Assembly: GCA_030673585.1 (NCBI GenBank)
Contig: DAOVIU010000054.1
Location: 1-7,027, forward strand
Direction of reading: 5' to 3'
DNA length: 7,027 nt
DNA from: Pseudomonadota bacterium
Lineage (GTDB): Bacteria > Desulfobacterota > BSN033 > G020346125
Numbering within the stretch: the first letter of the stretch is position 1; every line of letters begins with the position of its first letter. The notes below the pieces were generated by a model. The model worked only from the letters and a program-made list of their open reading frames with translations, was not told the DNA's origin and searched no databases. Positions 1-6,966 of the stretch are shown one piece after another. Made by a program: the position numbers and the translations under genes.

Positions 1-2
1 CA

Positions 3-407
3 ATTGAGCGACGGAGCCTTGAAACTTATGGTGTAGCCAGGTGGGCCGATCTGAGGCGCAAAAGCAAGCATTCTTATACGGCCAACATTATAGCCTTGGG
101 AGATTTCAATTTGCCTAAAGTTAAAAAGGGTGACCCAATTTATACAGCCCTTACTGCCCGAGGGCTCCGACTTCCCGAACATTCCACAAGAATCAGCTCT
201 AGCATTTCCCTTGACAAGGCATACGATCAGATAGCGTTCTTTCCTGGGCCGACAAAGATAAGGTTTACTAAAAAAATCGGAGTGTTTGATTTTGATGGCG
301 TCCTCTTCCGTAAGCTCTGGGAAACTCGCACAGAAAAACAATTTAGATCATATTTGCGTTACTACATATCAGATCATCGTCCCATGTGGGCCGAATTCAA
401 GATATAA
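3..407 (+). CDS. Endonuclease/exonuclease/phosphatase family protein, C-terminal part (5' end outside window)
   Basis: The reading frame is open from the left edge, so this is the C-terminal ~134 residues of a longer protein. A TTG at 96 is not a sensible start, because it encodes the Leu of the conserved strand 'ALGDFNLP'. Visible signatures of the EEP (DNase I-like) fold are GDFN at 99-110, whose Asp and Asn are catalytic or metal-binding in the family, and the C-terminal SDHRP at 369-383, whose Asp-His pair is the terminal catalytic motif. 'DQIAFF' between them fits the strand that usually reads 'D.I.'. Family members cleave phosphodiesters in DNA, RNA, phosphoinositides or other phosphate esters with a divalent metal, so the substrate is unknown here. 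The segment just before SDH ('IGVFDFDGVLF') appears to be a family-specific insertion. The next gene follows after 74 bp on the same strand and could be co-transcribed. Fold assignment is fairly secure; function is not. Confidence 0.8.
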   Translation: MERRSLETYGVARWADLRRKSKHSYTANIIALGDFNLPKVKKGDPIYTALTARGLRLPEHSTRISSSISLDKAYDQIAFFPGPTKIRFTKKIGVFDFDGVLFRKLWETRTEKQFRSYLRYYISDHRPMWAEFKI

Positions 408-481
408 CATCGACCTACTCTTATACGAGCGCACGGGGGGAAAGCTCATCACATCATTAAACTCCGCAAAGGAGGTGTGTC

Positions 482-1261
482 ATGGCTGAAAATCGAAAGT
501 GGACGGGCTGGCACACAGTTGGTTTGCTGGCTATCATTGTGGTCTTTCTGTTGATTGGGCTGCTGACTCCATTGAAATGCAGGCTTTGGACTTGGGTCGG
601 TACGCTGATACTCCTGGGCATCTTTGCAACAATCGCCGGGCACGGAATCGTGGGCTTGTGGCGGGGACTGCTCATTGATGAGAGGAACAAGATCAGCCTC
701 TCTCGGTTTCAGACGATCCTCTGGACCATCGTCGTACTTTCGGGATTCCTTACTGCGGCCCTTTCGAACGTTGCTCTGGGACAAAGTAATCCGCTCTCCA
801 TCGCTATTCCAAGTGAACTATGGCTCCTCATGGGCATCAGTACCACGGCCCTTGTGGGATCGCCCCTCATAAAGAGCACCAAAATCCCCAAGAAGCCCAA
901 TGCGGCTGAAATGAAAAGCACCATTAGCTTAATGGCTAAGCAAGGCGTTAAAACCAGCATAGTAGCAACGAAAGGGCAGCTTGTCGTCAATACGTCCCTT
1001 GATGGGGCCCAATGGTCTGATTTGTTCAAGGGTGAGGAGTCCGGCAACGCCGCTCAGCTTGACTTGAGTAAGATTCAGATGTTCTTCTTCACGCTCATTC
1101 TGGTGCTTGCTTACGCAGCAGCACTCGGCACTGTTTTCGCTGGCGGCACTGAAAAAATCGCCGAGTTTCCCGCTTTTGACCCGGGTATGGTAACGTTACT
1201 GGGCATTAGCCATGCGGGCTATCTGGTCCACAAGGCTATTCCACACAGTCAGACAGGATGA
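482..1261 (+). CDS. Conserved multi-pass membrane protein of unknown function with an internal duplication
   Basis: I do not recognise a named family. The ATG at 482 is fixed by a strong Shine-Dalgarno, AAAGGAGGTG at 468-477. The 259-residue protein has hydrophobic segments at about residues 11-29, 37-58, 78-98, 111-130 and 198-220, plus a weaker one near 234-250. A soluble loop of about 65 residues (131-196) contains 'WSDLFKGEESGN'. The two halves resemble each other: residues 72-130 (LSRFQ, then a membrane segment, then LLMGIS) match residues 195-253 (LSKIQ, then a membrane segment, then LLGIS). This looks like a tandem duplication of a two-segment unit. There is no signal peptidase site and no enzymatic motif. 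It lies between the EEP gene and the metallophosphoesterase gene, with 74 and 43 bp gaps, so the three may share a transcript. Calling the region a real gene is safe; any function would be a guess. Confidence 0.8.
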   Translation: MAENRKWTGWHTVGLLAIIVVFLLIGLLTPLKCRLWTWVGTLILLGIFATIAGHGIVGLWRGLLIDERNKISLSRFQTILWTIVVLSGFLTAALSNVALGQSNPLSIAIPSELWLLMGISTTALVGSPLIKSTKIPKKPNAAEMKSTISLMAKQGVKTSIVATKGQLVVNTSLDGAQWSDLFKGEESGNAAQLDLSKIQMFFFTLILVLAYAAALGTVFAGGTEKIAEFPAFDPGMVTLLGISHAGYLVHKAIPHSQTG

Positions 1262-1304
1262 AAAGTCGCATCATTGGAGGTTTTAGCATTTATTTGGTTA
1301 TCCT

Positions 1305-2375
1305 ATGAGGCGCAGAGGTGCTCATTCACAAAAAAGGAGAATCGTTGTCCTCTCCGACATCCACCTAGGTGACTCCCGGAGCACGCTTCAAAATCGTGAG
1401 GTGGTTAATGAGCTCATAGATGAACTCAGTCGAGGTCAAAAAATCGATGAGCTCATCCTCCTGGGTGATATCTTAGATTTAGCCTTTTCCACCTTCCGAG
1501 TTGTTATCGACCGTACACGGGAATTTTTTGATCGAATACGCGGTCTCGACATGGGGAAAATCGTGTATATCCCCGGAAACCACGACTTCCATATATGGGT
1601 TTTGCACATTGAGAAAAGGGATGTTATTGAACCTATCCGAAAAGAGGGCCTTCCGGAACTTCCCGATTACATCAGCCTTTTCTCAGGTAAAAAATCCTTT
1701 TTCTCAGAGGTGCTGCCCCAAAATCTGGAAAAGAGGGTTATAGTACGGTTTCCCAACTACGAATTCGAGAGCAATGGAATTCGTTACCTTCTCCACCATG
1801 GGCACCAGGTGTATGGTCCCTGTGTTCTACTCATGAGCCCGGGCGAAGCACTACATGAGGGAAAGGGCTTGAAAGATCTCCTCATAGCAAACTCCTCCAT
1901 CGTAGAGCTCATCTACTACCATTTAGAACGGGACGAGGAGATGAGGAAAAAGTTGGAAGATGCCTGGAAAAAATACGGGTCCCAAGGGGCTATCGCCGTC
2001 GTAATTAAGGAGTTGTTGGATGCGAGGGTCCCTAAGCTTGGGAGGGGAATAGTTCATATAATCATTAAACTATGGTTGTGGTATACGAAAGAGAGAATCA
2101 AAAAGGACAGGGGAACGGAGATCGATGCAATTGAAAATGACATAAGGGAGTATTTGAGGCTGTGCGGTTGCGATCATGAAAATCCCCTGCGTTTTATCTT
2201 CGGACATTCCCATGTTCCCGGCGGAAAGAAGATTGATAACAAACTCACCATCGTTAACTGTGGTAGCTGGCTTGCGGAAGATAGCAGGCACAATACCTAT
2301 GTTTTGATTGAGGGCAACACGCTTGCCTTGAGGAAGTTGGGGGAAGAGGACCCCATATTTTCTACCCTCATGTAA
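1305..2375 (+). CDS. Calcineurin-like metallophosphoesterase
   Basis: A 356-residue protein with the full dimetal phosphoesterase motif series: DIH (Asp18, His20), GDILD (Asp55), GNHD (Asn92, His93, Asp94), HHGH (His165, His167) and GHSH (His301, His303). These residues ligate the two metals and catalyse hydrolysis of a phosphomonoester or diester. Overall order resembles LpxH/UDP-diacylglucosamine hydrolase-like and YfcE-like enzymes. However, about 130 mainly helical, charged residues (171-290) separate HHGH from GHSH, longer than in small members, so I do not assign LpxH. There is no signal peptide, which suggests a cytoplasmic or membrane-peripheral protein. ATG 1305 is the first start after the in-frame stop at 1284. 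The nearest Shine-Dalgarno-like stretch (TTGGAGG, 1274-1280) is unusually far away, so initiation may be weak or coupled to the upstream gene. Its stop overlaps the end of the opposing activase gene by 8 bp. Confidence 0.9.
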   Translation: MRRRGAHSQKRRIVVLSDIHLGDSRSTLQNREVVNELIDELSRGQKIDELILLGDILDLAFSTFRVVIDRTREFFDRIRGLDMGKIVYIPGNHDFHIWVLHIEKRDVIEPIRKEGLPELPDYISLFSGKKSFFSEVLPQNLEKRVIVRFPNYEFESNGIRYLLHHGHQVYGPCVLLMSPGEALHEGKGLKDLLIANSSIVELIYYHLERDEEMRKKLEDAWKKYGSQGAIAVVIKELLDARVPKLGRGIVHIIIKLWLWYTKERIKKDRGTEIDAIENDIREYLRLCGCDHENPLRFIFGHSHVPGGKKIDNKLTIVNCGSWLAEDSRHNTYVLIEGNTLALRKLGEEDPIFSTLM

Positions 2376-3327
2376 GCCGTGCGCTCGGGCGAACGGTGCT
2401 CAGATTACTTCGCCTCATCAAACTCGCCTCCCCCTTTTCTTGCAGCAGTTTATGGAAAAGCGCAACGATCTCCCTCTCTTCATCAGGTTTCATGAATCCC
2501 TCTGGAAGAGGCGGCCTGGGCCTTCCAAGGCTCACAGCCATCTCTATTCCCAGGGGATTATAGGGAAGTAAGGAAACATCCCCCGCCCCCGCCTCACAGA
2601 GGAGATCTATGATGCCAGATAGGTTCTCCCTGGATGCCGTGATGCCCTGTACAAGGGGAACCCTGGGATGGACTTCAACCCCCTTCTCCTGCAGAAGGAG
2701 CCGCAGGTTAGCGAGGATCTTTTGGTTCGATTTTCCAATATACCTCTTGTGGTCCCCTGTATCGGCGATCTTGATATCGTAGTAAATGAGGTCTATGGAG
2801 GGGTGTACCTTCTCCCTAAACGCCTGGTAGTCGAAATAGCCCGATGTCTCCAAGACAATGTGGATCCTCTCTGCCTTCAGAAGCTTGAGCAAGGCTTCAA
2901 GGTAGTCGGGATAGAGGGTAGGTTCACCACCGGAAAGGGTTACCCCACCGCCCGAGTGGCGGTAGTAGGGAAAGTCTCGCAGGAGAATCTCCGCAAGGGC
3001 GTCCATGGAATAATACGACCCTATGACCCTCAGGCCCCTTCCGGGGCACACAGTGGCGCATGTGCCACAACGTATGCACTTATTCCTGTGAATACGCCCA
3101 GGGAGTTCAAGGTCGATGGCCCCCTGGGGGCACGCATCTGCGCAGTTTCCGCAGCGGATACATTCCTTGGCGGAGAACGCAATCTCGGCTTCTGGATGTT
3201 GGGTCTCGGGGCTATGGCAGAAGATACACCGAAGTGGACACCCCTTGAAGAAGACAACGCTTCGGATGCCGGGGCCGTCCTCAAGGCTATGCCTTTTAAT
3301 ATCCACGATGAGGGGGAAGTTGCTCAC
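2368..3327 (-). CDS. Glycyl radical enzyme activating enzyme (radical SAM, two ferredoxin-type 4Fe-4S clusters)
   Basis: This protein should install the glycyl radical on the GRE encoded two genes upstream: reduction of S-adenosylmethionine at a [4Fe-4S] cluster gives a 5'-deoxyadenosyl radical that abstracts H from the target glycine. The radical SAM motif is CPLRCIFC (Cys30, Cys34, Cys37), followed by the ferredoxin-like insert typical of non-PFL activases: Cys56/59/62/66 and Cys84/87/90/94. The SAM-binding 'SGGEP' is at residues 132-136 and 'YYDIK' at 182-186. The N-terminus 'IVDIKRHSLEDGPGIRS' is the classic activase start. The start is GTG at 3327, directly after the TAA of the preceding gene and with no obvious Shine-Dalgarno, which suggests translational coupling. 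The last ~16 residues (304-319, basic and Ser-rich) look like a poorly conserved tail; they overlap the opposing gene's end. Family assignment is very secure, and the partner is inferred from adjacency. Confidence 0.95.
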   Translation of the reverse strand: MSNFPLIVDIKRHSLEDGPGIRSVVFFKGCPLRCIFCHSPETQHPEAEIAFSAKECIRCGNCADACPQGAIDLELPGRIHRNKCIRCGTCATVCPGRGLRVIGSYYSMDALAEILLRDFPYYRHSGGGVTLSGGEPTLYPDYLEALLKLLKAERIHIVLETSGYFDYQAFREKVHPSIDLIYYDIKIADTGDHKRYIGKSNQKILANLRLLLQEKGVEVHPRVPLVQGITASRENLSGIIDLLCEAGAGDVSLLPYNPLGIEMAVSLGRPRPPLPEGFMKPDEEREIVALFHKLLQEKGEASLMRRSNLSTVRPSARLT

Positions 3328-3816
3328 TTATCCAACACCGAGCCTGCGGCCGAGGTCCCTGGCCATGAAACCGAACTTGTAGATATAGTTCAAATTTCCA
3401 TCCACTTCGACATCGTTGGCGAGAAGGCAATTGAGGATGTCCTGATCCCTGGAAAAGAGGAAGGCGTTCAGTGCTTCGTAATCCTTAAAGGTCACCCTGA
3501 CGTTCCAGTCGTCTATTGCCTCTCTGTGATACTCCATATCACCGTTCTTGAAGGTGGCACCGGCAGCAACGGCATCGTTAGCGGTTCTGAAGAGGTATCT
3601 TCCCTCGAAATCCCTTATGTTCTTCCGATAACCCTTCGATAGGTAGAAAGCCAGGTCCATACCAGCCAGGAGGGATTCCAGAAACTTGTCGGTCACCCTT
3701 TCGGATAGCTCATCTATCAACCCCTTCGACCAGCGACGTGTTATGAAGTCCCCTGCTCTGTCCGAAAACAGATAGGGGATAATGCGTAGCGCCTTGCGTT
3801 TCATCCTGGAGGCCAT
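3328..3816 (-). CDS. SCP2 (sterol-carrier-like) domain protein in a glycyl radical operon
   Basis: A 162-residue soluble protein with no signal peptide. From about residue 65 to 155 it follows the SCP2 sterol-binding pattern: a short 'F.NGDMEY' hairpin (about 89-96), 'DDWNVRVTFKDYEALNAFLF' (102-121) matching the strand-helix of SCP2 domains, then 'LLANDVEVDGNLNYIYKF' (131-148), the VEVDGN equivalent of the usual G.....G(D/N)L ending. The N-terminal ~60 residues are basic and helical. SCP2 folds form a hydrophobic pocket that binds fatty acyls, acyl-CoAs or sterols. The start is well set: AAAGGAGGAG sits about 7 bases before ATG 3816, only 15 bp after the GRE stop. Its TAA abuts the activase GTG. 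Position inside the operon suggests a role with the GRE, perhaps substrate delivery or product binding, which is inference. The fold call is by eye from pattern and is less certain than the gene itself. Confidence 0.65.
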   Translation of the reverse strand: MASRMKRKALRIIPYLFSDRAGDFITRRWSKGLIDELSERVTDKFLESLLAGMDLAFYLSKGYRKNIRDFEGRYLFRTANDAVAAGATFKNGDMEYHREAIDDWNVRVTFKDYEALNAFLFSRDQDILNCLLANDVEVDGNLNYIYKFGFMARDLGRRLGVG

Positions 3817-3831
3817 GGACTGTCTCCTCCT

Positions 3832-6378
3832 TTACGGTAGTGGAAATGGGGCGTAGGGGACCATTTGACCTGTGGAGAGCCGGTATTCCGTGCGGTCAAT
3901 GATTTCCTTTTGCATCTGGGGATTCAGGTCCTTGAAGTAGGCCGTATATCCGGAGACCCTAACCAGGAGGTCAGGGTATTCTTCGGGATGGTGCGCCGCC
4001 CTAGCAAGGGTATCATGGTCCGCGATGATGAACTGAACCTCCATCCCGCCATCCCGCGCTCCATTCACATCGTCGAAGTATCCCTCCACGGAGGCGACAA
4101 AGTTGTCGAGAATGGTCTCTCCTGATTCGGGTGTATACTTCATATTTAGAGCCACCCCGCTCGAGAGGCATTGTGCGGGCTGTTTCGCAACGGAGTTGAG
4201 GGCCTTTGTGAGATAGGGCGTAACTCCAGAGACTGGGGTGATGCCGCTGGTGAAGTTCTCATGGGCCTTACGTCCACTGGGGAGGGCTCCCATCAGCCTC
4301 CCAAAACCGGCATGGTTGGTCATAGTCCAGTATCCAACGCGGTAACGTCCCCCACGGTAATTCACCTTCTTCCCAAATTCGCGATCTAATAGCTCCGCGA
4401 CCCAGGAGACGTTGGCATCGGCCACCGGATCCTCGTTCCCGTATTTAGGGGTCTTATCCGGATTCATGAGCCGTTTTTGCAGTCCCTCGTAGCCCACGAA
4501 GTTATTTTGAAGGGCATCAAGGAGATTCGTAAAGGAGACTGATTTCTCCTCGAAAACCACCCTCTGGATAGCGCTCAGGGAATCGGCGACATCCGCAAGT
4601 CCAATGATGGCTGCGCCCGAGGAGTTGATGACGGCTCCTCCCTGGATGAGATCACTTCCCTTCTCCATGGGCCCCTCGAAGAAGGCCGAGAGGATGGGTG
4701 TCGGGTAGAAGTCCTGGTGAGTCTTTCCAAGGATGGTGTTGAGATTCGTTGCCCGTTTGATAAGCCAGCGCGTCTGATCCTTAAAGGCGGCCTTAAACTC
4801 CCCAAAGGTGCTGAAGGTTGTGGGATCACCAGGCTCTTTGCTTATCAGTAAGTCCACCCCCGTGTGCCTGTGCCTCCCGTTGAACAGGGTAAGTTCAAGG
4901 GCAGAGGTTAGGTTCAACAGGACGGCTGCACTGTGGCCATAGAACCTTCCATTACTCCCAGGCTCCACGCAGCCAATCACCCCGTAATCCCTCGCCTGTT
5001 CGACCGTCTCACCCTTCGAGGTGAGGGCCTTTATTACTGCCCTATCATTGTGAATCGCGGGAATGGCTCCCGTATTGAGATTCACCGCGCAGAGTCGTCT
5101 CAAGTAATCCTTGGAGTTTATACCCGGGTAATACCTCGCATTCGGATTGGGATCGCGGAGCTTCATCAACTCCGTGGCCCTGAGCATGACATACGTCAGG
5201 TCATTCACGGCGTCGTTACCATCCTTATCAACCCCACCAAAAGTAATGGCCTGGTTGGACCCCGTTCCGCCAAAGAGCTGCTCGCCCGCGTCTGGGATGG
5301 AAGGGACATGGTCACCTATCTTGAGCCACAGACAGCATATCAATTCGAGGGCGCCCCGTAGGTCAATAGCCCCCTTCTCCATATCCCGCCGATAGAGCTC
5401 GTAGAGCACCTGATCCAACCTTCCCAGGCTGAGGCCTACGTTGGGGTCTTCAAGGTGGATGGCGGTCCAGCAGATCCACACGGTAGTCAGTCCCTCACGG
5501 AAGGTCCGTGCTGGAAACTCAGGAACTCGACGATTGACCTCTGCTATATCGAGAAGTTCCTTCTTCAGGGTCGGATCAGCCTCTCCCTCGGCCAGTTCCT
5601 CGGCCTTTTCCGCAAGGTTACGGGAGTACCTGATAATACCTTCGAGAACCTCTGCAATTGCCTCGTAGAACTCCCTCCGGGAAGGATCAGAAGTCGCTGC
5701 CCCCCTCTCCTTTGCCTCATCGATGATTCCACGCAGGCCGACTTTGATTGCCCTGGAAAAGTCGGGTATGGTGTGAGAAATGCAGTTGGGCTTGCTGACC
5801 ATGAAGAAGACGAGGCGCTCGAGGAGCTTCATCTCAGGGGCATGTTTCTCGAGTCTGTACTTCTTCCGGTTCTCCTCGAAGCATCGCTTCCTGGCCAGCT
5901 CAAGGATGTTATGCTCCATCCAGTGGGGGAAGATGTCGTAGTTGAGCTCCTCCACCTCCGAATCGGTAATGTGGAAGGGGTTGCTTGCCCTCTCTGAGAT
6001 CGTCCACAGTTCCGGCCATAAGGCCAAGGCGAGAAACTCGGGATAGATGATGACCCCTTTGAACTTGCTCGTGGTGGAACCCGCGAAAAGGGGGGCCTCC
6101 TTGAATTCAAAAGGCTTCATCCCCTTTTCATACGAACGGCGATGGCGAACGATGGGGGAACGGTTTTCCAGGACATAGCGGTACAATCTCGCCTTGTCGA
6201 GTATCGAGATGCGCTGTTTGTCAAAGAGGCCGTTATCGAGGCTGAAGCGAGTTGCCAACCGTGGGCGTTCAATACATATCTCAGGCATCGCCCTGAAGTA
6301 GATATCTTTGAGGTTTGATACGCGAGGCGTAAGGCTATAATCCCCGAGTGAAATGTCTCTGAGCGCGATTTGAGCCAT
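3832..6378 (-). CDS. Glycyl radical enzyme of the PFL/diol-dehydratase superfamily, substrate unknown
   Basis: An 848-residue enzyme with both superfamily landmarks. The thiyl-radical Cys470 sits in 'GVIGCVEPGSNGR', with Glu472 two residues on as in diol dehydratases. The radical-bearing Gly810 sits in 'VRVSGYTAYF' near the C-terminus. There is one active-site Cys, not the adjacent Cys pair of pyruvate formate-lyase, so it is not a true PFL. Other family blocks are FREGLTTVW (293-301), 'GGTGSNQAITFGGVDKDG' (370-387) and 'GALPSGRKA' (697-705). His202 ('ISHTIPDF') matches the dehydratase substrate His, but other diol-binding residues look changed (see findings). The short N-terminus has no microcompartment-targeting extension, so it is probably cytoplasmic. 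ATG 6378 follows a GGAGGGGGG Shine-Dalgarno. It heads a tight operon with an SCP2-like protein and its activase. No gene symbol is justified; an archaeal/deltaproteobacterial 'PFL2/PflD-like' enzyme is the closest type I can suggest. Confidence 0.95.
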   Translation of the reverse strand: MAQIALRDISLGDYSLTPRVSNLKDIYFRAMPEICIERPRLATRFSLDNGLFDKQRISILDKARLYRYVLENRSPIVRHRRSYEKGMKPFEFKEAPLFAGSTTSKFKGVIIYPEFLALALWPELWTISERASNPFHITDSEVEELNYDIFPHWMEHNILELARKRCFEENRKKYRLEKHAPEMKLLERLVFFMVSKPNCISHTIPDFSRAIKVGLRGIIDEAKERGAATSDPSRREFYEAIAEVLEGIIRYSRNLAEKAEELAEGEADPTLKKELLDIAEVNRRVPEFPARTFREGLTTVWICWTAIHLEDPNVGLSLGRLDQVLYELYRRDMEKGAIDLRGALELICCLWLKIGDHVPSIPDAGEQLFGGTGSNQAITFGGVDKDGNDAVNDLTYVMLRATELMKLRDPNPNARYYPGINSKDYLRRLCAVNLNTGAIPAIHNDRAVIKALTSKGETVEQARDYGVIGCVEPGSNGRFYGHSAAVLLNLTSALELTLFNGRHRHTGVDLLISKEPGDPTTFSTFGEFKAAFKDQTRWLIKRATNLNTILGKTHQDFYPTPILSAFFEGPMEKGSDLIQGGAVINSSGAAIIGLADVADSLSAIQRVVFEEKSVSFTNLLDALQNNFVGYEGLQKRLMNPDKTPKYGNEDPVADANVSWVAELLDREFGKKVNYRGGRYRVGYWTMTNHAGFGRLMGALPSGRKAHENFTSGITPVSGVTPYLTKALNSVAKQPAQCLSSGVALNMKYTPESGETILDNFVASVEGYFDDVNGARDGGMEVQFIIADHDTLARAAHHPEEYPDLLVRVSGYTAYFKDLNPQMQKEIIDRTEYRLSTGQMVPYAPFPLP

Positions 6379-6432
6379 TTTTTATTCCCCCCTCCGGGAT
6401 TGGAGTTAGATCTCGGCTTTTGCCTTAAGTCC

Positions 6433-6461
6433 AGTTTACAACCTTAGGGGTAGGTTTGCAA
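6433..6461 (-). promoter_or_regulatory. Candidate proximal promoter of the GRE operon
   Basis: On the minus strand TTGCAA (6461-6456, four of six matches to the -35 consensus) is 17 bases from TAAACT (6438-6433, four of six to -10). This would give a start near 6426 and a leader of about 48 bases before ATG 6378. The spacer overlaps a short dyad, AACCT-N7-AGGTT (plus-strand 6440-6456), which could be an operator. It is moderate by motif alone and may be chance in AT-rich DNA. Confidence 0.3.
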
Positions 6462-6542
6462 CGGGACACACATTTTTGAAGTGTACCGGATTTCCCGAGA
6501 AAACGGCTACACCGAAACCCTATGGGAGTTGTTTTCATTCCC

Positions 6543-6560
6543 CTCAATTCCTGAATTGAG
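6543..6560. repeat. Perfect 18-bp inverted repeat, operator-like
   Basis: CTCAATTC-CT-GAATTGAG has perfect 8-base arms around a 2-base centre. It lies about 165 bp upstream of the GRE start and about 80 bp upstream of the proximal promoter candidate. No T-run follows on either strand, so it is not a rho-independent terminator. Size and symmetry fit a dimeric transcription factor site. It does not match the FNR box (TTGAT-N4-ATCAA). No regulator gene is in the window. Confidence 0.4.
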
Positions 6561-6966
6561 AAGCGAGCGGTCGAGACTTTTGCGGCTGCTGCATCGCCTG
6601 AAAATAAAGCGAAGTCCCCAGCCTTGCCGTGCAAACCCTTCCAGGTCCTTCCATTCGTTCTCATTGGTAACCCATATACTAACAGTAAATCGTCAGACAT
6701 TAAACACTTTTACGAAGCGGTCCCATTATAAACCAACCTTGTTGTGGAATACAAAATGAACTCGCTAATAGAATGAGAAGCGGAAACTATCGATTTGCGT
6801 AAGAGACCTTGGATTTTTTGAAGGAAGGAGAATTTGAATACATTGAGAAATACACACTTTTTGACTCAGCCAGAGGTGCTGAGATCCTACCAGCCCAAAG
6901 GTCAGGACACCCGATTGAATTCTACCCTGGACAGAGAGAAAGATACCTTACCCGTCATCTTTTTTC

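Noticed and set aside
270..315. HAD-phosphatase motif I-like 'FDFDGVLF' in the EEP protein
   Set aside because: It is in the middle of an EEP domain, just before its terminal SDH motif, and no further HAD motifs follow; it is most likely a chance or family-specific segment.
1305..2375. Assignment as LpxH
   Set aside because: The motif series is shared by many phosphoesterases, the length (356) exceeds typical LpxH, and no lipid A genes are nearby.
2668..3642. A 324-codon open frame on the plus strand
   Set aside because: It lies antisense to the activase and SCP2-like genes, which carry clear motifs and ribosome sites; its translation has no recognisable motif. It is a shadow frame.
3832..6378. 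Pyruvate formate-lyase (pflB)
   Set aside because: It has a single active-site Cys in GCVE rather than the adjacent Cys-Cys pair of PFL.
6455..6473. Possible sigma54 promoter upstream of the GRE (minus strand, TTGCA -12 element)
   Set aside because: The -12 TTGCA is present but the required GG at -24 is absent (TGTGTG instead of TGGCAC).
6425..6759. Open frames of ~90 codons on both strands upstream of the GRE
   Set aside because: Overlapping, unbiased composition, no ribosome site, no recognisable homology.
6939..6965. Rho-independent terminator (AAAGAT/ATCTTT stem then T-run) on the plus strand
   Set aside because: The stem is AT-only apart from one G-C pair, with a 12-base loop, and the T-run is partly used in the stem; too weak.
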